DNA of 64,000 nucleotides. Origin: Bufo bufo (lineage: Eukaryota; Chordata; Amphibia; Anura; Bufonidae). Positions 1-10,705 of the stretch are shown in pieces; the stretch's first letter is position 1; the number at the start of each line of letters is the position of its first letter. A model generated the notes under the pieces. The model was not told the DNA's origin, searched no databases, and was given only the letters and a program-made list of their open reading frames with translations. The translations under genes and the position numbers were made by a program. The stretch covers positions 117,548,378 to 117,612,377 of the forward strand of contig NC_053397.1 of NCBI RefSeq assembly GCF_905171765.1, read 5' to 3'.

Positions 1-521
1 TTATGTGGCCCGTGGTACAGGCAGTATTTCAGAAAATACTACCTTTGAGGTCCTTGCCCTAAGCTTTTGACCTAAATCCCTGAAATCATTTTTAAGGACT
101 CTCCACCTACCTCTAAATTTGTCATTGGTTCCGATATAGACCATGACCGCTGGATTTTCTCCAGCCCCTCCCAGTAATCTGTCAACCCGATCCGCGATGT
201 GTCTAACTCTAGCGCCAGGAAGACAGCACACTGTTCGGCGATCACGGTCTTTGTGACAAATTGCCCTATCTGTTCCCCTAATAATGGACTCTCCCACTAC
301 CAGCACCTGTCTGGCCTGCCCTGCTCTCCTGGTTCCCTGCTTACTGGAGATGACATTCCCCTGACTGGCAGAGGAAGTGTCCGGCTGCAGCAGTGTTGTC
401 CCTGGACTGACATCCCCCTCATCTGCCAAACGTACAAACTTGTTGGGGTGTCAGATCAGGGCTAGCCTCCCTGGCACTCTTCCCTCTACCCCGCTTTCTA
501 ACTGTTACCCAGCTAGCTACC
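1..521 (-). pseudogene. LINE ORF1 relic, SGNH-hydrolase-like part
   Basis: Minus-strand reading runs off the left edge of the window. The peptide has a hydrophobic strand ending in GES, then a GARVRHIADRV stretch, then VMVYIGTND. This order of a GDS-like block followed by GTND is typical of the SGNH/GDSL esterase-like domain found in ORF1 of CR1/L2-type LINEs. The open part is 1-429 and appears to start at a TTG, not an ATG. An in-frame TGA lies shortly upstream (about 450), so the copy is already broken. It continues the 1486-1745 segment, from which it is separated by a solo LTR. The LINE family is inferred from domain type only. Confidence 0.6.
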
Positions 522-1480
522 TGTCACGGCTATGTTTATGGTCGTGACTCTTAGTGTTCGCATGCAGTTGCCAGCGGTCTTGTTTGGTTGTTCACCGCAG
601 CTGAGGGCTGTGAGTTGTTAGCCTCACGTGCGGTTGCTGCTGGCAACATGGTGTTGTTGGCAGTGTAGCAGCCTGTGGTTGTTGCTGGGAGGCTCACTGT
701 CTATGCATGCGGTTGCCTATGGCAACTTGTGTTTATATGTGTGCACTTTTCCTGTTTGGTGTGCACGGGGTTTATGTGTGTCTGCACTTCCCCTTTAAGT
801 GGTCACTACCCTGTTTGGTGATGGAAGGGTTAACTCCTTTCCTTGTGTGGGTGTGGCTTCTTGGCCTATTTAGTTCCTGCTGGAAACCAGAAGTCTGAGG
901 GGTACTCTAGGCATGTTGCTGGAGTCGTCCTCCTGGTAGCTTTATGCCATCTCTCCAGTGAGGGCCACCCTTGTGGTCATAAAGAATGTTGTGGTGATGT
1001 TATGCTTTATGTTGGTGTTTATTCTTACTGCAGCTATGGATCTGGGTTCCTGTGTGTTTATGTATGTGTGCTGTGTTCATTTATGTTTGATGTGGACATC
1101 AACTTGTGAGCACGGGATCCAGTCAGTGTGTCTGTGGCAGGTAGGTGTGGAAGTGCTTTCACTCACCTGCCATATCCATAGGCTGTATATGTTTCCCCAT
1201 TCCTTGCAGCTTGGGCTGTGAGACTCCTGTTCGTCCGTATCTAGGAGGAACAGGTCGTCTTACCCGGCTCCTAGTTCAGGGATCCCGTGAGGGTTAGTAG
1301 GGATCCGAGGTTCCTGAGTATGAGCCCTCCTACCATCAGGGTTGGCTCATAGGAGTTAGGGTCAGAGTTAGGGACGCTGTAGGAGGTGACCTGCTCCCTA
1401 ATTCTGTTGTTCTGGCCTAACAGCTTCCCTTCCCTTTAACATCGCACGGCTGAGGGTTTCCCCCACTCTCAGCCGTGACA
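522..1480. mobile_element. Solo LTR (Gypsy-like), 959 bp
   Basis: The segment starts TGTCACGGCT and ends AGCCGTGACA, a perfect 10-bp terminal inversion with the TG...CA ends of LTRs. It is flanked by the direct repeat CTACC (517-521 and 1481-1485), a 5-bp TSD. No gag or pol lies inside, so it is best read as a solo LTR. The right end can also form a hairpin (1445-1454 with 1468-1477, 10-bp arms). A TATTTAG-type box near 868 could be its promoter. A DNA transposon with a 5-bp TSD is a weaker alternative. Confidence 0.75.
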
Positions 1481-1485
1481 CTACC

Positions 1486-1745
1486 TTACTTTCCTCAGCC
1501 TCCTCTCTGTCACCCTCCCCCTCATCTACCCCAATGAGTGCTTGCTCGCCAAGAAGCAAACTCTTTTGCAAATTGTCAATGCCTCTCAGTGTTGCAACTT
1601 GCCCATTTAGAGACTCGATTTGCGATTCCAAACGGGTAATTTGCTCACATCTTGAACAAAGATATACACCCTCGAACGGCCTTTCCAGGACTGCATACAT
1701 CATGCAAGATGTGCACTGGACTGCGTTGTCAATTGTGCAACACAT
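1486..1745 (-). pseudogene. LINE ORF1 relic, N-terminal cysteine/coiled-coil part
   Basis: The minus-strand peptide begins MCCTIDNAVQCTSCMMYAV, with spaced cysteines (CC, C-x2-C, later C-x2-C) like the zinc-binding head of some CR1/L2 ORF1 proteins. A leucine/glutamine-rich stretch (EQITRLESQIESLNGQVATL) that looks coiled coil follows, then an acidic segment. Reading then enters the solo LTR at 1480, so the last ~30 codons of the open frame are LTR sequence. It belongs with the SGNH-like part at 1-521. The assignment rests on domain order, not on a database match. Confidence 0.5.
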
Positions 1746-2570
1746 ACTAAATTGGAGTTACAACAGTAAAAAAGTAAAACAGTAAATATGATTTAGAATT
1801 AGACCCTGTCTGCTGTAGTTGAAGGACTAGCTAGAATCAATCCAACAACATACAAGGAAATTTTATCCAACCTTAGTTTCCTGCTCCTTTTCTTTAACTC
1901 CACTTAATAAGAAACATGGAGAAGCCAAGCTTGAATAGAGGCAGGGGGGTTAGACATCTATTGTCTGCCACATACAATGCTGTCTTGACACCTTTTTTTG
2001 GGAAGTCTTTATCACCTACTGACTCCAATTAGGATAATGGAATCAACACCTTTTACCCCATGCTGGGTATAAAGACCTCTGACCCCATGCTGGGTATAAT
2101 TACCAGATGTTGATTCAGTTACATATTTATTCCCAGAGAATTCTTGTACAGTCACTCAGAATTCAGAAAGCTTGTTGGAAGAATGAGTGAAACGTTTTCA
2201 AGAAATCTACAGTACGTCCAGTTGCCTTGATTTATTCTTTACAGATACACTTAATAAGAAGCCCACTTAGTACAGCAAGCCTCAGGAAGAGCAAGCTCTG
2301 GGAGAGTTCAGTGGTTCAATTTATAGCACCTGGTTGCCCAGGCCACTCCCCTTAATCAAGCAGAGAAAAAAATGGGTTTAAATGGCAATACACAGCAGAG
2401 AAAAAAAAAAAAAGTTTTAAATGGCAGTACTAAAATGCAAAAACTTAACTTTCAGGATCTCAGCTTCAAACCACACTCAGCCACTTGCAATCATTTCCCC
2501 AAAATCACACTCAGCACCAGAAGTCCTTTTTTTTTAAATTCCACTTAATAAGAAGACCACTTAGTACAGC
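1746..2570. other. Non-coding repeat-derived sequence
   Basis: No coding signal is seen. The motif CACTTAATAAGAA recurs three times (about 1901, 2249 and 2543), the last two followed by a shared stretch with TTAGTACAGCAAGCCTCA. An ATGCTGGGTATAA phrase is repeated near 2060 and 2086. Around 2175-2205 a GAATGAGTGAAACG core lies between CTTG and CAAG arms and resembles a decayed hammerhead motif of PLE ends. The large PLE at 2584 is inserted in the last of these repeats. Confidence 0.45.
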
Positions 2571-2580
2571 AAGCCTCAGA

Positions 2581-3097
2581 AAGAAAATATATGAAAAAAA
2601 GATTGCGCTGCAAGAGAAGAATCTTCTTTGTGTATAAAAGTCCACTTGTAAAATCTTCAACTAGTGGGATCACATGCCAACCTCACAATCCAACATTAGT
2701 ATGGAGACCTGTGGGTAATGGAAAAACGCACTATGGTGTAGCAGGTTCCAAGTATCTAACGCACCATGTGAATAGATTATAGTCACAAGATTCCTGATTA
2801 GTGAAGGCGTGTAGAAATATTGTTGGTATCAAAGTAGAACTCTGCTGGAAAAAGAGAACTATAGTGTAGTATGTCACAACACTTAATCTGCCTGCAAACA
2901 GATTATACTCACAGAGCTTCACTTGTCAGGTGCGTGTATAAGATCTTGTGGAATTTTCATAGACAGCTCAAAAACCTGGATAACAGCCAACATCGATGTC
3001 CAAAAAACTCTCAAGGAAGAAGTCGCAAGAGAAGTAGGTGCGCACCAAAGGTCAGGTAAAAACTATTTAATACTGGCAACAAGTACAGCTATAAAAC
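2581..3097 (+). repeat. PLE left inverted arm, 517 bp
   Basis: This is the reverse complement of 5835-6351. The six-frame peptides on the two arms are almost residue-for-residue identical on opposite strands. Homology stops sharply at ATAAAAC (3091-3097). Confidence 0.85.
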
Positions 3098-3116
3098 GGC
3101 CATAACGGATACATCT

Positions 3117-5580
3117 GTGAATGATCTGAGTCAGAATTTTCCCCATCAGAGTATGCGGGGGGTACAGAGGGACCCCCCCTCAGACATCCAAAGAAACAAT
3201 AAGAACGCCCCAAAAAAGAAGCTACATCGAGGACATAGAGGTGGGGGACGGAAATCCAATACCGGGGGGGAAGAAAAGCAAGGGGAGCAAATAGGCATTT
3301 TTAATTTGAGTGGGTATTCACTATCCAAAGAAGAAAAATTGGTCTTACAAAAAGGACTGAAATTCGCACCAAGCAATGGTATTAATAAATTTAGTTTATT
3401 TCTCGATATCCATAGGTATATTAGAAAACTAAATATAGCAAAATATTATTTGAATATTACACCATCCCCGCCGGCCAATATTGTGAACACTACGGGGGTC
3501 TTACATAGATCTACATTTTGCCCCAAAAATAAAAACAACGAGTGCATTGATGCCTTTAAAAGGAGCCTCCTAAATGAGCTAGAAAAAATGGACTACAAAC
3601 CAAAAAAACAGAATCTTTCCAGGGGGGAGAAGGAGGCACTTAAGCAGCTAGAAAAAAATGACACAATAGTGATAAAATCAGCCGATAAGGGGGGGGGGGG
3701 GGGGGGGGGTTGTTATTATGGATGTGGAACAATATACTAGGGAAATGGACAGACTGCTTTCGGATAGAGATACCTACTTGGTTTTAAAGAGTAACCCACT
3801 CATTTTGTTTTAAGGGCAGCTGGAGGGTATTTTAAAAAGAGGTTTGGAGAGAGAGGTGTTAGATAAAAAAGAACATGATTACCTCTTTTTGAAGTACCCA
3901 GTCACCCCTGTTATATATTTTCTGCCGAAGATCCACAAAGATCCCATCAATCCACCAGGGAGACCTATTGTATCAGGGATTGATTCCCTGAACAGTAGAG
4001 TCTCCGAATATATTGATTTCTTTTTACAGAAATATGTGACTGTGGCTCCCTCTTACCTAAAAAACTCCTCTAGTGTCATTGACCTCATTGAAGATATTGG
4101 TGAAGTTCATGGATCCATGTGGTTAGCCACGGTTGACGTATCGTCTCTTTACACCTGCATTCCCCAACAATTGGGTATTAAAGGGGTCGAAGAAGCCCTA
4201 AATAATGATCCAGATATGGGGCCAGACCAAAAATTTTTTATTTTGGAATGTGTAGAATTTTGCCTCACCCACAACTATTTTTTATATAAAGATACTTTTT
4301 ATCTTCAGCATTCTGGCGTGGCGATGGGGGCGAAATTCGCCCCAAGCCTCGCCAATCTTTTTATGACTATGTGGGAGAGGGAGAATATTGATCAGATCCT
4401 CAAAAAAGATCTAGGAAAGGGACAGCTTTTTGTGTGGCGAAGATATATAGACGACTGCCTTCTCATCTGGTTAGGTGAGAAGGAGGGTCTGGACAGTTTT
4501 TTAGCGGACATTAATGTTAACAGTTTCAATCTCAAATTTACTAATCATATCAGTGCTACCTCTGTAGATTTCCTCGATCTGGTTATTTTTGTGGAGGGTG
4601 GTAGACTCAAAACCAAGACCTTTTTTAAAACAGTAGATGTCAACACATATATTGAGCTCAATAGCTGCCACCACCCATCTTGGCTTAAAAATATACCCAA
4701 AAGCCAATTTCAACGTATTTCAAAAAATTGCAGTAAACTAGAGGACTACAGAGAACAGGGGCAGATGGTCAAACATAGATTTTTAGAAAAAGGGTATGAA
4801 AAAGGTTTTTTAGACCATTGCAAAGATGAAATAGAATTAAAACGCATTGAGAATAAGTCACAGATCAACAATAAAAAGGTCATGAAAAAAGATTTCAGAT
4901 ATACATTTCTGACCCAGTACAACAGTAAAATAGGCAGTATCAAGAATATGATCCAAAAAAATTGGCATATTCTTCAGAATGACCCTGTACTCAGTAAAGA
5001 TTTACCGGTCAGGCCCCCTGTAGTATTCAAAAGAGCAGATAATCTCTCCAACAAACTAGTCCGTAGCGCTAGTCTTGCTACCAATAAAAAACGCACCAGT
5101 ACTAAAAAGGGCAGGTTCACATGGTGCGGTTTTTGCTTACCTTGCAAAAACCGTATCCTAAAACAACGAGAAAGGTGTGTAGATCAGATTACATCTAAAA
5201 CAACAAAAGAGACCATTTTTAAAATCAAAGGTCATTTTTCCTGCAATAATGTTGGAGTAATTTACCTTTTGGAGTGCCCCTGTGGCCTCCAATATGTAGG
5301 TCGGACTACACGGAGCCTCAAGACTCGGGTGCAGGAGCACATTCGTAATATTAAAAAAGGTCTTGAGACCCATAGTGTCTCGTTACATTTTAGGATTTAC
5401 CATGAGAAAAATCCGAAGGGTCTCCGCTTTACTGGTTTGGAATTAGTCCATACCCCTATTCGAGGAGGGGACTTCATTGCCATAATAAATAAAAAAGAGG
5501 TTGAGTGGATGTTCTGTTTGGGCACCATTCAACCGCAAGGGCTCAATATTGAATGTGACATTAATGCTTGCTTATTTTAA
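3117..5580 (+). pseudogene. PLE reverse transcriptase with GIY-YIG endonuclease
   Basis: One gene of about 820 codons with two lesions. The first part (3117-3688) covers the region upstream of the RT core and ends at KSADKGG. A run of 21 G (3689-3709) shifts the frame there. The frame then has a TAA at 3811-3813 and is open from there to 5580. RT motifs include PVIYFLPKIHKDP, GRPIVSGI, TVDVSSLYT, GVAMGAKFAPSLANLFM and the catalytic RRYIDDCLLIW. A CGFCLPCKN cysteine pair precedes the C-terminal nuclease, whose GVIYLLECPCGLQYVGRTTR is the GIY-YIG signature. In PLEs the RT copies the RNA and the nuclease nicks the target. The extended cysteine region suggests a Neptune-like PLE, an inference. 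The upstream start is uncertain (GTG at 3117). Confidence 0.85.
3689..3709 (+). repeat. Poly-G run (21 G) in the PLE gene
   Basis: This homopolymer replaces the short glycine run after SADKG that sister copies (KGGS) show at this site. It puts the downstream RT core in another frame. It may be true slippage or a sequencing or assembly error. Confidence 0.8.
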
Positions 5581-5775
5581 AATATATTCGCCGTAAGCTG
5601 TCCGGTTCTGTCCCAGTGTTTTTTATCACATATAATTTTTATCCTATTTTTTATCATAGTTTTACTCTGTATGTATATGATTTGTTTTAACCTGTATTTT
5701 GGAAGTGCTTATGACTTGGTGCAGGGGAGGTTCCCTGTCTATTTAAAACACAGTGGTATCCAATTACCAATTAAC

Positions 5776-5813
5776 GCCCCAGACGAAGCATCACCGCGAA
5801 ACCCGGGTCGGGC
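5776..5813 (+). ncRNA. Hammerhead-ribozyme-like motif in the PLE
   Basis: Arms GCCC (5776-5779) and GGGC (5810-5813) can form stem I. Between them lie a core CAGACGA (5780-5786; consensus CTGATGA, two differences), a minimal stem II (GC 5788-5789 with GC 5796-5797), GAAA (5798-5801), and a very short stem III closed by C5802-G5807. The A5801-T5808 pair and TC cleavage dinucleotide (5808-5809) sit where hammerheads require them. Hammerhead motifs with tiny stem III are established in PLE terminal repeats. The two core changes make activity of this copy doubtful. Confidence 0.6.
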
Positions 5814-5834
5814 ATTACTCCAGATATTTTATAT

Positions 5835-6351
5835 GTTTTATAGCTGTACTTGTTGCCAGTATTAAATAGTTTTTACCTGACCTTTGGTGCGCACCTACTT
5901 CTCTTGCGACTTCTTCCTTGAGAGTTTTTTGGACATCGATGTTGGCTGTTATCCAGGTTTTTGAGCTGTCTATGAAAATTCCACAAGATCTTATACACGC
6001 ACCTGACAAGTGAAGCTCTGTGAGTATAATCTGTTTGCAGGCAGATTAAGTGTTGTGACATACTACACTATAGTTCTCTTTTTCCAGCAGAGTTCTACTT
6101 TGATACCAACAATATTTCTACACGCCTTCACTAATCAGGAATCTTGTGAGTATAATCTATTCACATGGTGCGTTAGATACTTGGAACCTGCTACACCATA
6201 GTGCGTTTTTCCATTACCCACAGGTCTCCATACTAATGTTGGATTGTGAGGTTGGCATGTGATCCCACTAGTTGAAGATTTTACAAGTGGACTTTTATAC
6301 ACAAAGAAGATTCTTCTCTTGCAGCGCAATCTTTTTTTCATATATTTTCTT
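5835..6351 (-). repeat. PLE right inverted arm, 517 bp
   Basis: This is the reverse complement of 2581-3097 with very few differences (for example a C/G change giving CDYN versus CEYN in a matching frame). Together with the left arm it makes the element a large foldback. Confidence 0.85.
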
Positions 6352-6456
6352 CAAGTAATAGACTTTTCCCACATTGTCTCCAGATTTGCAGCGCTTGAGG
6401 GGACTAGTATTTTTGAACAGAGACTCTATTTATTTATTTTCTGAAGCCTCAGGAAG

Positions 6457-6690
6457 AGCATTTTGTTTAGATGGCTGAACCATTGTACATAACAAGCCCT
6501 TATTACCTTTTGTGTCACCCCTATCTCCTCATAGATTGCAAGCTCTTACTAGCAGGGCCCTCATTCTTCTTGTTTTGTTGACTTGTTTGTTGCTATGTTA
6601 TTTATTACTCTGTTTGTACTTTAACCCCCTGATTGTAAAGCACTACAGATTATGTTGGAGATGTTTAAATAAAGATCATTATTATCACAA
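6457..6690 (+). repeat. Retroposon 3' end ending in AATAAAGATCATTATTATC
   Basis: The phrases AGATTGCAAGCTC, GCAGGGCCCTC and TGTAAAGCACTACAG, followed by an AATAAAG/ATTATT tail, match the common 3' end of a widespread amphibian/fish retroposon (SINE or LINE tail). It continues the sequence left of the PLE insertion. Family is not resolved. Confidence 0.4.
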
Positions 6691-6699
6691 AAGAAGTTT

Positions 6700-7860
6700 T
6701 TGATAGTATCATAGCTAGCTATACCCTATTTCTATTGTCTGCCTAATGTTCATAAAGATGTGAAAAATCCCCCTGGATGTCTTATTGTGGCAAACACAAA
6801 TTCTGCCACCAGTAACCTGTCTCATTATTTGAACTTCACAGTATGTCTTAGAACAAAGAAAATTCACTCCTGACTATGGATGCTACCTCTTTGTATTCTA
6901 ATATTCAACATAATCTAGACCTGTAATGTGTTGAGCACTTATTAAAAATCTTGAGTTCATTTGAAGTAACAATTATTTCATGTATTAGGATCTAAACTTT
7001 CATTAGGGTCTTGGGAATCCAATGGGCAGTAAGGAGGCCCAGCTGATGCAAGCCTTTTTATGGGGGGGGGGGGGGGGGGTGTTTCAGGTGAAGCGCGTTT
7101 TGAATAATGGCCTATACAATGATAGCATCATACTATACAGAAGATATATAGATTATTTATTTTATATGTGGAGAGATGATGCTAACTCCACCAGGAGGTT
7201 CTGCAGTGACCTCAATAACACCTTTTGTACAAACTGGGTTACTGGATATTGTCATTTCCTATACTGAGAATCACTTTTTAACTTCAACATATTTCCAGCA
7301 ATAGATATTTGTATTTCTTCAGCAACCACTATAAAAAAATCACCATTCAACATACCTTACCATGAGTTCAAAAGAATAATGAAGAATTGCACAGAGGTTG
7401 CTAACTTCTACCAGCAGACCAATATATTGAAAGAGGGGGTTCCATGAAAATTGCTCCCCCGAAACAGTTAGAGAGAATGCCTACAACAGAACACAGGACC
7501 TAAGCCAATTTAATGTTTACAATTCAAAGAAGAAAAAGAAAAGAAAAGTAAAGTAAGGCAATGAGCAACAACGTTGTTACTACTTACTCCACATCATATC
7601 AACAAATATGTTAAATTTGCTGTTGAGAGAGATCCCTATCTGAAAAATATACTTCCTAACCATTCAGTTGTTACATATTGGAGGGCACCCAGTTGGTTAA
7701 AACAGCTAAGAAGGGTTCATCTATCCCAGGAGCTTTCGTTGTGGAGTCTACTGTTCTTTATGCTAGCATACTATTATTAATTATGATACCATGGAATTTC
7801 AGTCCCATATCACAAACAATACATTTTACATTAAATAGTGCCTTATATTTGACCCTTCAT
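6700..7860 (+). pseudogene. Decayed PLE reverse transcriptase
   Basis: Scattered plus-strand RT motifs in several frames. Around 6725-6800 the frame reads ...CLPNVHKDVKNPPG (matching LPKIHKDPINPPG of the intact family). Near 7135-7170 RRYIDYLFYMWRDD corresponds to the RRYIDDCLLIW catalytic motif with the second aspartate replaced by tyrosine. A 19-G run (7061-7079) lies in the segment where GVAMGAKFAP would be. Cysteine and GIY-YIG parts are not recognisable. The copy is old and dead. Confidence 0.6.
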
Positions 7861-8053
7861 TGACATATAGAGGAAACTTTATAAATATAATTCAGGAAGA
7901 ATACAAACTAGGCATTTTTTTTCAAGAAGACAAAATTAATTCCTGACACCAGAATTTCCTATTATGCAAATTTTTCATAGACTGACTAAAATAAAATAAA
8001 AATATCTTTCTTCATCTACTTAGACCATCATTGTTCGAATAGAGTCTTTAACA
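7861..8053. other. No feature seen
   Basis: AT-rich sequence between the PLE relic and the long AT-rich repeat. I see no coding signal or recognised repeat. Confidence 0.5.
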
Positions 8054-10571
8054 CCTTAACCCTTTCATGACCAAAGGTCATTGATGCCCCAGTGTCCAGG
8101 TCAAAATTTACAAATCTGACATGCGTCACTTTAAGTGGTAATAGCTTTGGAACACTTTTACTTATCCACGCCATTCTGAGATTGTTTTCTCGTGACACAT
8201 TGTACTTCATGACAGTCATAAATTTGAGTCAATATATATCTCCTTTTTTTTTAAAAAAATCCCAAATTTACCAAAAAAATGTAAAAATTTGCAATTTTCT
8301 AAATTTAAATTTCTCTGCTTCTAAAACAGAAAGTGATACCTCATAAAATATTTATTACATAACATTCCCCATATGTCTACTTTATGTTGGCATCATTTTG
8401 GAAATGTTATTTTATTTTTTTAGGACGTTAGAAGGCTTAGAAGTTTAGAAGCAATTCTTAAAATTTTTAAGAAAATTTCCAAAACCCACTTTTTAAGAAC
8501 TAGTTCAGGTCTGAAGTCACTTTGTGGGGCCTACATAGTGGATAACCCCATAAATGACCCCATTGTAGAAACTACACCCCTCAAGGTATTCAAAACCAAT
8601 TTTACAAACATTATTAACCCTTTAGGTGTTCCACAAGAATTAAAGGAAAATGGAGATGAAATTTCTAAATTTCACTTTTTTAGCAGATTTTCTATTTTAT
8701 TACATTTTTTTCTTTAACACATTAAGGGTTAACAGCCAAACAAAACTCAATATTTATTACTCTGATTCTGCGGTTTACAGAAACACCCCACATGTGGTCG
8801 TAAACTGATGTAAGGGCGCACGGCAGGGCGCAGAATGGAAGGAGCGCCGCATGGTTTTTGGAAGGCAGATTTTGCTGGATTGGTTTTCTGAACGCCATAT
8901 GTTTTTTATTTTTCTACCGATCGTCTTGTGCAGGGGCTCATTTTTTGCAGAAAGAGTTGAGGTTTTTATTGGTACCATTTTTGGGTACATAGGATTTTTT
9001 GATCATTCATTATTACACTTTATGGGACAAGGTGGCCAAAAAATTGGCTGTTTTGGAACAGTTTTTTTTTTTTTTTTTTTTACAGCGTTCATCTGAGGGG
9101 TTATGTCATGTGACAGTTTTATAGAGCAGATCGTTACGGATGTGGCAATACCTAATATGTATACTTTTTCTTATTTATTTAAGTTTTACACAATAATAGC
9201 ATTTCTGAAACCAAAAAAATGATGTTTTAGTGTCTCCATAGTCTGAGAGCCATAGCTTATTTATTTTTTGGGCGATTGTCTTAAATATGGGCTCATTTTT
9301 TGCGGGATGAGGTAACGGTTTGATTGGTACTATTTTGGGGTATATTCGCCTTTTTTGATCGCTTGGTGTTGCACTTTTTGTGATGTAAGGTGACAAAAAT
9401 GGCTTATTTTTTTACACCGTTTTTATTTTTTATTTTTTTATGGTGTTTATTGGACGGGGTTGATGATGTGATATATTTATAGAGATGGTCGTTACGGACG
9501 CGTTGACACCTAATATGTGTGGTTTTCCGTTTGTTTGGTTTTTTTTTATAGGAAAAGGAAATTTATTTTTTACATTTTTATTTATTTATTTTTACTTTTA
9601 TTATTTTCACATTTTTTTTTATCAGTTCCCTCTTGGATCTTGAAGATCCAGTGGGGCTGATGGTTGTACTATACTTTGCAATGCTCTTGCATTGCAAAGT
9701 ATAATACAATCAGATGCCTGTAGGTGGCAGCACTGGACGCCTATACCATGGCAACCGGACGCCTTTGCAAAGCGTCCGGTTGCCATGGCAACCATCGGGC
9801 GCTGCGATCGCAGCAGCCCTGATGGTTGAGAGAGAGGGGGCCCCCTCCCTCTATTACCCCCATGGATGCCGCTACTGCGGCATCTATGGGGTTACAGCAG
9901 TGTCAGCATAGAGCTGACACACGCTGCTGATGGCGGCGGCTCAGGAATGGAGCCGCCGCCATCACACACACACAAGGGGGACCGCATCGGGGGCAGGGGG
10001 CAGCGCTGGAAACGGGGGAGGGGGGGGGGGCAGCATTTTACTTACAGATCGGGGCAGGAGGGGGCGGACCGCTTCGGGGGGGGCAGGATAAGATGATCGA
10101 CACGAAGGAGGCACAGATCGGTGCAGGAGGGGGCGTACCGCATCGGGGGCAGGACAAGAACAAGGAGGGGGCACAGATCGGGGCAGGACCGCATCGGGGG
10201 CAGGACATGAACAAGGAGGGGGCACAGAGGGGGCTTCAGGACACATTACCGATTTCAGGCTGTGATCTGCAGAGCGCAGATCAGAGCCTGAAACCGGCAT
10301 TTTAACACTGCCGCGATCCGATTGGTTAGTCTGCACAGACTAACCAATCGGATCGATTGCCGGCAAGGGGCCACTCTGATTGGCCCCTTGCCGGCATTAC
10401 CGCACTGTATGCTGTCCGTGACAGCAGCAGGACAGGGGCAGAAGCTTAAATCCAAGCGCTTTGCAGCGCTTGGATTAAAGAGCTGCCAGAACGTGTATAT
10501 ACGTGGTAGCTGCACGGGGCATGTGCAGCTATCACGTATATATACAGATTGCAGTCGTGAAAGGGTTAAGG
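8054..10571. mobile_element. Long AT-rich interspersed repeat, copy 1
   Basis: The ends form an inverted repeat: CCTTAACCCTTTCATGA (8054-8070) against TCGTGAAAGGGTTAAGG (10555-10571), one mismatch. The body contains related internal units marked by GGTTTGATTGGTACTATTTT, TTTTTGATCGCTTGG and TCATGTGATATTTTTATAGA, spaced about 240-280 bp. A GC-rich end (9710-10560) has several foldbacks and short GGGGGCAGGA repeats. No credible protein is encoded. It looks like a non-autonomous DNA transposon or derived repeat; class uncertain. A TSD is not clear. Confidence 0.55.
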
Positions 10572-10705
10572 ACCTTGCCATTTTTCACCTTAAGGACCAA
10601 GCCATCTTTTTAAAATTTGACATGTGTCCCTTTATGTGGTAATAACTTCGAAATGGTTTTACTTATCCATTCGGAGATTGTTTTCTCACAATTCATTTTA
10701 CTTGT
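10572..10705. repeat. AT-rich repeat copy 2, segment 1
   Basis: Matches the start of copy 1 (about 8060-8215: GACATG, TGGTAATA, TTTTACTTATCC, GAGATTGTTTTCTC). It is the first piece of a second copy that runs in five pieces to about 24408. Confidence 0.55.

Larger units (their letters stand above)
2571..6456 (+). mobile_element. Penelope-like element with inverted terminal arms
   Basis: This is a PLE insertion bounded by a 13-bp direct repeat with one mismatch (AAGCCTCAGAAAG at 2571-2583, AAGCCTCAGGAAG at 6444-6456). The body carries a reverse-transcriptase/GIY-YIG gene on the plus strand. Two inverted arms of equal length (2581-3097 and 5835-6351) flank it. About 90 bp (6352-6443) beyond the right arm appear unique to the element. 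PLEs are known for LTR-like repeats in direct or inverted order. Near-identity of the arms suggests recent insertion, although the coding region carries a frameshift and a stop. Confidence 0.85.

Noticed and set aside
9962..10336. Proline/serine-rich open frames on both strands near 10 kb
   Set aside because: GC-rich repeat end with GGGGGCAGGA units. Similar openness on opposite strands and no domain, so compositional.
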